Shown piece after piece: positions 27,780 to 35,418 of a stretch of 35,418 nt of DNA. Origin of the DNA: Oscillospiraceae bacterium (GTDB lineage Bacteria; Bacillota; Clostridia; Oscillospirales; CAG-382). The number at the start of each line of letters is the position of its first letter. The stretch's first letter is position 1. The notes below the pieces were generated by a model. The model was not told the DNA's origin and did no database searches. It saw nothing but the letters and a program-made list of their open reading frames with translations. The stretch lies in the NCBI GenBank assembly GCA_015065225.1, contig SVQR01000011.1:1391-36808 (forward strand), in the 5' to 3' direction. The position numbers and the translations under genes were made by a program.

Positions 27780-30566
27780 ATGAAAGCAGTAAGGTATCTA
27801 TTGCTGATAATTATATCATCTTTTGCGTTCGGAGCATTCACCGCACCGGCGCAGAGCTATATCGACGATGCGATAATTCTTGATTTTACGGATTACGCCA
27901 ACGGGATTGTAAACGGCAATAATTCGGCAACTCTGAGCAATGTCACAATCGACGGAAGATCCGCACTGAAGGTGGTACCGCTTCCCGAAAATGCGACATC
28001 CAAGCTGAAATACATTTCCGTTGACGGTTTTTCATATTTGAAAGCGGGAATTAATCTTGAAGAATACTGCTGGGTAGCATACGAGTATTACTATAAATCG
28101 GATAATCCCAAGGAACTTTATATGGAAGGGGATATGCTGACCTCAAAGACTCAAACCAATCCGGGGGTGATCACGGAGAGAATCGTGATAAAATCCGATA
28201 AGCCCGCCAAAGCAAATGCATGGTCTACGGTATTATTTGATTTTTCAGAGGTCAAGGAAAAGCTCGTCGAGGAAGCAGCAAACCACAACCTGAAACAGAT
28301 GCATTTTCGTCCGTTTGGAGCATATAACCTCGAATACCTGAATCCGGAAGACGAGATGTACATAAGCAAAGTAATGTTCTTCAAGGAAAAGCCGACTCTC
28401 AACTATAGAAATGCTTTTCTCAGCGGATATCCCGACGGCACATTCAAGGCAGGAAACATTCTTACCCGTGCGGAAGCCTGCAAGATGGTTGCCACAAGCC
28501 TTGAAGTAAACGACGATGATATAATCGGTGAGCCCACATATACTGATGCAAAAGACGAATGGTATTCAAGATATATCGGCTATCTTCAGAATAAGGGTAT
28601 ACTTTCCTTTGCCACAGGTAAGACTTTCAATCCCAATGCTCCCATTACAAAGACGGACTTTACAAAGCTCGTTATTTCCGGTGGCATAGTGCAGGATCTG
28701 GGAGATGTCAATCTTGAAAACTACTTCGGCAGCACCGCATCCGCAGAGTCCTCAGGTCAGGTCACAAGACTTCAGGCGGCAATGATGATAAATCAGCTTC
28801 GCGGTACTGTGATATCCGATTCCGATATTCCGGACTCTATTTTTGTCCTGTATCTCGATGTTGAAAGAGATGATCCGCATTTTGCGGAAATTGCCGAGGC
28901 ATCCTTTGATCACGTTTCCGACGGAACAAAATGGGTGTACGCTGCCGAGGATCCGGTGCAGTCTCTTATAGACAAGGTCGGTGAGGAGAAATTATACGAT
29001 TTTGAAGCCGGTAATGCCAAGGTAGCGGAGCTGGATGAGCTTGAAGAAGACAGAATAGCGGAAATAAGAGCTACCGAAAATATGAAGATAACAACGGATA
29101 AGGTGATATATGTTTCTTCCTCCTTAGGAAGTGATTCAAACGACGGTCGTTCGGAGGATTATCCGGTAAAGACCGTAGCAAAGGCGAACTCCCTTGTTAC
29201 GGCAAACGACGGTTGGGTGATACTTCTTCAAAGGGGCGATCTCTGGCGCGAAAGAATTGCCTGTGTTGCGGGAACGACATATTCCGCATACGGTTCGGGC
29301 GATAAGCCGAGGATATACGGTTCTCCCGAAAACGGAGCAGATCAGCACAAATGGACTCTTGTATATGAGAATAAGGAAACCGGAGCTCTCATCTGGAAGT
29401 ACTACCGTGAGGACTTCCTGGATGTCGGTACTCTGGTATTCAATAACGGTGAAGGCTTTGCCATGAAGGAAGTCCCCTCATGTGTCGGTGCTGACTATTA
29501 TGTGAGAGGTCAGGAAAATCTCCCCGTTGAGGAAAGAACACCTTACGATTACACCGTAGAGCTTGACAAGAATCTCGAGTTTTTCCATTCGGCAAATTCT
29601 GTGGTTAAAGCAAACAGCACCATCGGTGATTATATCGACATCAGTACTTCAACAGGTCCGCTGTATCTGCGTTGCGATAACGGTAACCCCGGTAAGGTAT
29701 TCACTTCCATAGAATTCAATACAAGACCTTCGGCGATTTCCGCAAAAGACAATGTTACAATTGATAACCTCTGCATCATGTATGCCGGCGTTCACGGCAT
29801 CTCCAGCGGAACCGTAAAGAATCTCAAGGTCACAAATTGCGAGATAGGCTGGATAGGCGGCTCGATACAAGGGTACACTGCTAACGGCAACACAAAGAGA
29901 ACGGCAACACGCCTCGGAAACGGTGTCGAGGTGTACGGCGGTTGTGACGGTTATACCATTGACAACTGTTATGTTTACCAGTGCTATGATGCGGGCGTTA
30001 CACATCAGTTTTCCAACCTTTCCTCCGGCAACTGTATTATGAACGATGTTACATATTCCAACAATGTCATAACGGAGTGCGTATACAGTATAGAATATTT
30101 CCTCGGAACATACGGTGAGGAGGATCAATATACACGTCAGGGTGACAACATCCTGTTTGACTCAAACCTTATGAGACGGGCGGGCTACGGCTTCGGTTCA
30201 TTCCGCCCCGACGGTCACAATCAGAGGCATATCCGTTCCTCCGACAGAAACAATCCCTTCACCAACTACAGAATAGTGAACAATATTTTTGACAGATCGG
30301 TTCATCAGCTTATTGCGGCGATAACAGACCGTGCCGAATGGAAGCCATCCTTTGACGGAAACACCTTTATCCAGGGCATAAACAACGGATTTTATTCCTT
30401 CGCATACTACGGCTCTGCAAATATGGATATTAATGCCAAAGAACTCACCGAAAAGATACTCGGTGACCAAAATGCAGAGGTATACTATGTAAACAATATA
30501 CCTTACTGGGAATACACCTACGCACCTGCAAATAAATATCCTGTCACAAACTCCGACAGAGAGTGA
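27780..30566 (+). CDS. Secreted SLH-domain right-handed beta-helix surface protein (paralogue)
   Basis: Signal peptide; SLH (FLSGYPDGTFKAGNILTRAEACKMVA); IYVSSSLGSDSNDGRSEDYPVKTVAKAN; VEVYGGCDGYTIDNCYVYQCYDAGVTHQ. Confidence 0.85.
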   Translation: MKAVRYLLLIIISSFAFGAFTAPAQSYIDDAIILDFTDYANGIVNGNNSATLSNVTIDGRSALKVVPLPENATSKLKYISVDGFSYLKAGINLEEYCWVAYEYYYKSDNPKELYMEGDMLTSKTQTNPGVITERIVIKSDKPAKANAWSTVLFDFSEVKEKLVEEAANHNLKQMHFRPFGAYNLEYLNPEDEMYISKVMFFKEKPTLNYRNAFLSGYPDGTFKAGNILTRAEACKMVATSLEVNDDDIIGEPTYTDAKDEWYSRYIGYLQNKGILSFATGKTFNPNAPITKTDFTKLVISGGIVQDLGDVNLENYFGSTASAESSGQVTRLQAAMMINQLRGTVISDSDIPDSIFVLYLDVERDDPHFAEIAEASFDHVSDGTKWVYAAEDPVQSLIDKVGEEKLYDFEAGNAKVAELDELEEDRIAEIRATENMKITTDKVIYVSSSLGSDSNDGRSEDYPVKTVAKANSLVTANDGWVILLQRGDLWRERIACVAGTTYSAYGSGDKPRIYGSPENGADQHKWTLVYENKETGALIWKYYREDFLDVGTLVFNNGEGFAMKEVPSCVGADYYVRGQENLPVEERTPYDYTVELDKNLEFFHSANSVVKANSTIGDYIDISTSTGPLYLRCDNGNPGKVFTSIEFNTRPSAISAKDNVTIDNLCIMYAGVHGISSGTVKNLKVTNCEIGWIGGSIQGYTANGNTKRTATRLGNGVEVYGGCDGYTIDNCYVYQCYDAGVTHQFSNLSSGNCIMNDVTYSNNVITECVYSIEYFLGTYGEEDQYTRQGDNILFDSNLMRRAGYGFGSFRPDGHNQRHIRSSDRNNPFTNYRIVNNIFDRSVHQLIAAITDRAEWKPSFDGNTFIQGINNGFYSFAYYGSANMDINAKELTEKILGDQNAEVYYVNNIPYWEYTYAPANKYPVTNSDRE

Positions 30567-30598
30567 CAAGTTAACAAAAGCTTTTCAAGGAGACCACT

Positions 30599-32719
30599 AT
30601 GTTTGATTTTGAAAAAGGCAGAAAAAAGATAGCAGAGCTTGATGCTCTTGAGGAAAAACGAATAAATGAGATAAGAAATACGGAAAGCGATCTTTCGGGA
30701 GTTACCGGAAAGCACATCTATGTTTCCGTAAGTGAGGGAAATGACTCCAACGACGGACTTTCCGAGGATACGCCGCTTTACAGTATAAGAAAGGCGACCA
30801 TGACCGCTTTGCCGGGAGATGCGGTGCTTCTTCGCAGAGGCGATCTTTTCAGAACTCCCTTTATGGCAAAGCCCGGCGTTACATATTCCGCCTACGGTAA
30901 GGGAGAAAAGCCGATAATATACGGTTCTCCAAAAAACGGTGCGTGTCCCGATGATTGGTTCCTCGTTTATGAGAATAAGGAGACGGGTGCGCTCATCTGG
31001 CAGTACAGAAACACACATATGACGGATGTCGGAGCGATATTCTTCAACGACTGCGAGGGCTGGGGCAGAAAAGAGCTTCCCGCCTGTGACGGTGCAAGGT
31101 TTGTGTACGCCAAAGACAAGAGCCGGGAATATGACTTCACCGTAAGTCTTGATGAGGATCTCAAGTACTTCCATGCGGCAAATTCCATTGTGTGCGGTAA
31201 GGAGATAGATGCGGCGGCATCGACGGGGCCTCTGTATCTGAGGTGCGACAACGGAAACCCCGGTAAAGTGTTCAACTCCATTGAATTCAACCCCAAGGTA
31301 CACGGCATAAAGATAGGCGGAGACAATATAACGATAGATAACATCTGCATAAAATATTGCGGTGCTCACGGTATTTCAGCGGGTAATGTCAAGAATTTTA
31401 CCGTCAGAAATTGCGAGATAGGCTGGATAGGCGGCTCGATACAGAGCTACAACGCCAACGGCACAAGCGGCAACTTTGCAACCCGCTACGGAAACGGTGT
31501 CGAGGTCTACGGCAGCTGTGACGGATATGTCATTGACAACTGCTACATCTATCAGTGCTACGATGCGGGCGTTACACATCAGTACAGCTACCTTTCAAGA
31601 AGCAACTGCCGTATGGATCATATAAGATACACAAACTGTATTCTTACCGATTCGGTATATAATATCGAATATTTCCTCGGACTTGTGGAAGGCTTTGACA
31701 GAGGAGGTAAGGATATCCTCTTTAAGAACACCATGTGCCGACGTGCGGGTTACGGTTTCGGCTCGGACAGACCAAACGGTCACAATCAGGAAAATATTCG
31801 ATCCGGCACTGCGGGAGTTACCAACAATCCTTTCACGGATTACAGGATAGAAAACTGCGTATTTGACAGAAGTGTCTATGAAAATGTGCAGATAAATACT
31901 CCTTTTGAAGAATCGCTTCCCAAAATGTCCGGTAATATCTATATTCAGGGTGTCGGAAACAAGTTTTGCTATTTCGGAACGACATCAAAGAATACCGACG
32001 AAGATACCGAAAATGTTGTAAAAGATATGATGGGAGATAAAGACGGCGAAGTGTATTTTGTCGAGAATATACCCTATTATCAATACGATTACAAGGTAAA
32101 CAGCAAAGTCCCCGTAACTGACGAGGACAGAGTCGTAAAGGAAGATTTTGAAGTTCCGGAAAAGGAAGAGAGCCGCGAAATACTGCCTCCGTTTTACATA
32201 AGAAGCATGAACAACGGTGATCTTTACTATTCAAAAAGAGATTGCGAGGATATCACCGAATGTTTGGAAGGGGATATGAAATACGCTCATATAATCCCCG
32301 TATGCCATAAATCCTTCATGCTGCTTGACTGTATAGGACTTCCCGAAACACCGATAACAGACAGAAAGGTCTACATAAAGCTCCTTGCAAGAAGCAACAG
32401 ACCTCTCGAATCTGCGGTGAAGCTCCATACCATGACGGATGTCTACGGAATAAAGGGCGGCTCCGGTGCGGGCTCTGCAACAGAGAACGGAAAGGGCAAC
32501 GGAGAATGGGAGGAAATAATAATCAAGATCACCGCAGGTGCCGACAGTGCAAGCTTCCGCCAGATACATCTGTATTTTGCCGGAACGATAAACGGTACAG
32601 CTCTTTTTGACGAGAACGGAAAACCGCTGTATCCCGATGCATATTTCGATGTTGCGGCATGGGCGCCGTTCCCGAATCTTGAGTCGGCAAAGAATTTCAG
32701 ACTTATTGATAATATATAA
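30599..32719 (+). CDS. Right-handed beta-helix protein lacking signal peptide and SLH domains (paralogue)
   Basis: MFDFEKGRKKIAELDALEEKRINEIRNTESDLSGVTGKHIYVSVSEGNDSNDGLSEDTPL... collinear with the post-SLH part of the upstream gene; VEVYGSCDGYVIDNCYIYQCYDAGVTHQ; extra C-terminal domain. Confidence 0.82.
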   Translation: MFDFEKGRKKIAELDALEEKRINEIRNTESDLSGVTGKHIYVSVSEGNDSNDGLSEDTPLYSIRKATMTALPGDAVLLRRGDLFRTPFMAKPGVTYSAYGKGEKPIIYGSPKNGACPDDWFLVYENKETGALIWQYRNTHMTDVGAIFFNDCEGWGRKELPACDGARFVYAKDKSREYDFTVSLDEDLKYFHAANSIVCGKEIDAAASTGPLYLRCDNGNPGKVFNSIEFNPKVHGIKIGGDNITIDNICIKYCGAHGISAGNVKNFTVRNCEIGWIGGSIQSYNANGTSGNFATRYGNGVEVYGSCDGYVIDNCYIYQCYDAGVTHQYSYLSRSNCRMDHIRYTNCILTDSVYNIEYFLGLVEGFDRGGKDILFKNTMCRRAGYGFGSDRPNGHNQENIRSGTAGVTNNPFTDYRIENCVFDRSVYENVQINTPFEESLPKMSGNIYIQGVGNKFCYFGTTSKNTDEDTENVVKDMMGDKDGEVYFVENIPYYQYDYKVNSKVPVTDEDRVVKEDFEVPEKEESREILPPFYIRSMNNGDLYYSKRDCEDITECLEGDMKYAHIIPVCHKSFMLLDCIGLPETPITDRKVYIKLLARSNRPLESAVKLHTMTDVYGIKGGSGAGSATENGKGNGEWEEIIIKITAGADSASFRQIHLYFAGTINGTALFDENGKPLYPDAYFDVAAWAPFPNLESAKNFRLIDNI

Positions 32720-32783
32720 TATCATCTGTCGGGGGGGGCACTGCATAGTGTTTCCCCGATATTTTTTTGCAGAAAAAGAAAAG

Positions 32784-32912
32784 GGGCTGTCTCAATAATC
32801 ATTTCTATGTATAAAAACACCGGAATTGTAGGGGCGATTCGTCTGCGGGACATTCGTGAATGTCACCTGCAAATGGAGGATATATACATATAAATGATTA
32901 TTGAGACAGCCC
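32784..32912. mobile_element. MITE-like element with 21-bp perfect terminal inverted repeats
   Basis: gggctgtctcaataatcattt (32784-32804) and its exact reverse complement aaatgattattgagacagccc (32892-32912); pairing extends inward (tatgtata/tatacata); inner hairpin gacattcgtgaatgtc. Confidence 0.65.
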
Positions 32913-32923
32913 GCAGATTAAAG

Positions 32924-33721
32924 TTAAAGCTTGTTCTTCCTTTTCAGCGGTGACGATCCGAGTACTTTCCTGTATGCTCTGTAAAAGGACGAATAATCAC
33001 CGAAGGAGTATTTTTCCGCCGCAAGAGACGGGGACATCCCCTTTTCGATATCCGATGCGGCACAGAATATCTTCTTCTGGTTTATATACTGCATAAGACC
33101 TATGTGCATCACCTGCGAGAAAATGTTCTGAACATAGGACCTGGAAAGAAACAGCTTCCCGGCAATTATATCCGCGTTTAGCTTTTCCGTGATATGACTG
33201 TCTATTATACCTATGATATCATGCACCTGTTTATTGCGGAAGGGAACAGAGTAAGCGGCATCCTTGGGCATATAGCTGAGAAATACAAGCAGTTCGCGGA
33301 TAAGAAGGGATGCACATTTTTCAAAATCCTCGCGACTGTAATTGTCATAATAAAAGTCAAGCCGTTTGAAAAAACCGCAAAGCTCGTGATCGGCACGGAT
33401 GTTTATTACATAGGGTGTGGAAAATATGCTGTCATATTGCGATGATGTGAGTATATCCTTTTCAAAACCCAGCACATAGTTTTCGTAAGGCTCACCGGCT
33501 TTTGGAATGAGGTAATGATATTTTGTGTCCGGTATAAGCAAAAGATCGTAGGGACGCGGACTATAGATCGTACCGTCAATGTTGAAATCGGCATTTCCGC
33601 ACATGAAAAGAAGTATCTCGCAATATGAGTGAACATGGTTGTTGTACTCTGCACCGTCAGGTTGTTCGACACGCTTGTGTGAGACCTCATAAAAGCCTTC
33701 GGGAATAGTCTGCTTGAACAT
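32924..33721 (-). CDS. AraC family transcriptional regulator (cupin + HTH)
   Basis: N-terminal cupin (NNHVHSYCEILLFMCGNADFNIDGTIYSPRPYDLLLIP); C-terminal HTH IIAGKLFLSRSYVQNIFSQVMHIGLMQYINQKKI...SFGDYSSFYRAYRKVLGSSPLKRK. Confidence 0.9.
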   Translation of the reverse strand: MFKQTIPEGFYEVSHKRVEQPDGAEYNNHVHSYCEILLFMCGNADFNIDGTIYSPRPYDLLLIPDTKYHYLIPKAGEPYENYVLGFEKDILTSSQYDSIFSTPYVINIRADHELCGFFKRLDFYYDNYSREDFEKCASLLIRELLVFLSYMPKDAAYSVPFRNKQVHDIIGIIDSHITEKLNADIIAGKLFLSRSYVQNIFSQVMHIGLMQYINQKKIFCAASDIEKGMSPSLAAEKYSFGDYSSFYRAYRKVLGSSPLKRKNKL

Positions 33722-33899
33722 GATATCACCTCATTGCGATTATAACATAAAAAAGTAAGATTTGCAATATTTTCGGTAAAATATGCGTTGTATATCAGAA
33801 TTTATTGTGTTATAATGGGCATATAACGTGAGCAAGCCCCTTATTGAAGACAGGATATCTGTTGGATTTCAAACTGTGCGCGGGCGTGGAAAGGATAAG

Positions 33900-35000
33900 A
33901 TGATGAAAAAACTGAGAGTTGCAATAATAGGACAGGGCAGAAGCGGAAAAGGTATACACGGTGCATTCTTCAAAAGCGATGAGAACGAGAAATACGAGGT
34001 AGCATATATCGTTGAAAAGTCGGCAAAAAGGAGAGACATCGCCGCAAAAGAATATGCGGGATGTACGGTACTTTCCGATTATACAGAACTTTTCGGCAAA
34101 AAGGATGTCGATCTTGTCGTAAATGCATCTTTTTCTCAGATGCACTATCCGATAACCAAGGATCTTCTCTCACATGGATTTAATGTTGTATGCGAAAAGC
34201 CCTTCGGACGAACTGTATATGAGTGTATGGATCTTATAAATACCGCAAAAAAGAACGGTGTTGTTGTCACGGCATTCCAGCAGTCGCTTGCGGCTCCCGA
34301 CTTTGAGACTGTAAAAAGGCTGATTAATACGGGAAAGATAGGTAACGTTCTTCAGATAAATATAAGATATCAGGGCTTTGCAAGACGCTGGGACTGGCAA
34401 ACGCTTCAGAGCTTCTGTGCCGGCTCGGTGTACAATACCGGACCTCATCCCATCGGTCAGGCACTTTGTCTTCTCGATTGGGACGATAAAGCAACGGTTG
34501 CATTCAGCTCGCTTGCAACAGCTATAACAAGCGGTGATGCCGAGGACTTTGCAAAAATAATAATCACAGCACCGGGCAAACCGTTTGTAGATATTGAGAT
34601 AACAAGCACAGACGCATACAATGACGGCTATCGCTTCAAGGTCATCGGAACAAAGGGCAGCATCAAGATCGCAGGCTCGGAATATGCAATGAAATATCTT
34701 GACGAAGAAAAGACAGCGCCGAGAGAGCTCATAAGAAGACCGCTTGAGAAGGAAAACGGAGATCCGCTTTTCTGCAACGAAACTATAGAACTTACCGAGG
34801 AGACGGGTATTTTCACGGGAAGCTCGTTCGACAGTGCGGTCAAGCGATTCTACGACATGATGTATGATGTGACAGTTGAAGGAAAACCTTTGAAGATCAC
34901 TCCCGAAATGGCAATGAAGGTCATAGGTATCATAGAAAAATGTCATGCGGACAATCCGCTCAAGGCAAGATTTGACGACAGAGTGGAATATCTCGACTAA
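33900..35000 (+). CDS. Gfo/Idh/MocA family oxidoreductase
   Basis: KLRVAIIGQGRSGKGIHGAFF..., VVCEKPFGRTVYECMDLINTAKKNGVVVTAFQQ; start chosen downstream of the GTG at 33828 because a TATAAT lies just before that GTG. Confidence 0.92.
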   Translation: MMKKLRVAIIGQGRSGKGIHGAFFKSDENEKYEVAYIVEKSAKRRDIAAKEYAGCTVLSDYTELFGKKDVDLVVNASFSQMHYPITKDLLSHGFNVVCEKPFGRTVYECMDLINTAKKNGVVVTAFQQSLAAPDFETVKRLINTGKIGNVLQINIRYQGFARRWDWQTLQSFCAGSVYNTGPHPIGQALCLLDWDDKATVAFSSLATAITSGDAEDFAKIIITAPGKPFVDIEITSTDAYNDGYRFKVIGTKGSIKIAGSEYAMKYLDEEKTAPRELIRRPLEKENGDPLFCNETIELTEETGIFTGSSFDSAVKRFYDMMYDVTVEGKPLKITPEMAMKVIGIIEKCHADNPLKARFDDRVEYLD

Positions 35001-35027
35001 TTTATATTAGAAAAGCGGAGTGATGCA

Positions 35028-35418
35028 ATGTTCAGAACAGCGATACTCGGTGTGGAAAACTCCCATGCCGTAACATTCCTTGAAGAATATAAAAGCGGAA
35101 ATGAATATGATATAGAGATAGTCGGCATCTATAGCGATGAGCCGGAAGCCGCAAAGATGCTTTCCGAAAAATACGGTGTCAGGATAATGGAAAGCTATGA
35201 TGAGCTTGCGGGAAAGGCTGACGGTATAATCATTACCGCAAGACACGGAGACAATCACTATAAGTATGCGAAGCCATACATAAAATACGGTATCCCGATG
35301 ATGATAGACAAGCCGATAACCTGCTCGGAGGAGGATGCTGTCGCCTTTATGAGGGAGCTTAAAGCCAATAATATCCCGGTCTGCGGAGGCTCGATAGTTC
35401 CGCTTGCGAGCAGGTTAT
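35028..35418 (+). CDS. Gfo/Idh/MocA-like oxidoreductase, N-terminal part (truncated by window end)
   Basis: MFRTAILGVENSHAVTFLEEYKSGNEYDIEIVGIYSDEPEAAKMLSEKYGVRIMESYDELAGKADGIIITARHGDNHYKYAKPYIKYGIPMMIDKPITCS. Confidence 0.8.
   Translation, partial: MFRTAILGVENSHAVTFLEEYKSGNEYDIEIVGIYSDEPEAAKMLSEKYGVRIMESYDELAGKADGIIITARHGDNHYKYAKPYIKYGIPMMIDKPITCSEEDAVAFMRELKANNIPVCGGSIVPLASRL

Noticed and set aside
33828-33899. GTG start of the Gfo/Idh/MocA gene at 33828
   Set aside because: A TATAAT lies about 12-17 nt before it, so the transcript would begin at or next to that codon; ATG at 33900/33903 with aaagga upstream fits the family N-terminus.

Overview
The window looks like a gut-type Clostridia (Oscillospiraceae/Ruminococcaceae-like) chromosome, judged only from gene content and style. 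In order it carries: the 3' end of fusA and tuf; an FMN riboswitch with a ribU riboflavin transporter and a translationally overlapping spermidine-synthase-fold methyltransferase; an AraC regulator and a sugar-phosphate isomerase/epimerase-like gene; a DUF3298/RsiV-like exported protein; rny (RNase Y) with a long, hairpin-rich upstream region; a pyrimidine biosynthesis cluster on the minus strand (pyrC-carB-pyrK-pyrD-pyrF-pyrE ... pyrB-pyrI) behind a PyrR-like attenuator; a group of SLH-domain and right-handed beta-helix surface proteins; a MITE-like inverted repeat; an AraC regulator and Gfo/Idh/MocA dehydrogenases. The main discovery is a compact CRISPR-Cas locus of type V-F (Cas12f1-like) sitting inside the pyrimidine cluster. 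It has a ~437-aa effector with intact RuvC D/E/D residues and a zinc ribbon. A candidate tracrRNA with a readable anti-repeat lies immediately downstream, followed by a short array of four identical 32-nt repeats and two to three divergent or chimeric distal repeats. No cas1, cas2 or cas4 is visible in the window. A second point of interest is a dense run of complementary hairpins (about 9241-9507) behind a consensus-like promoter upstream of rny, which I could not assign to any known RNA family. All assignments come from reading the sequence and from recalled family motifs; no database search was run.
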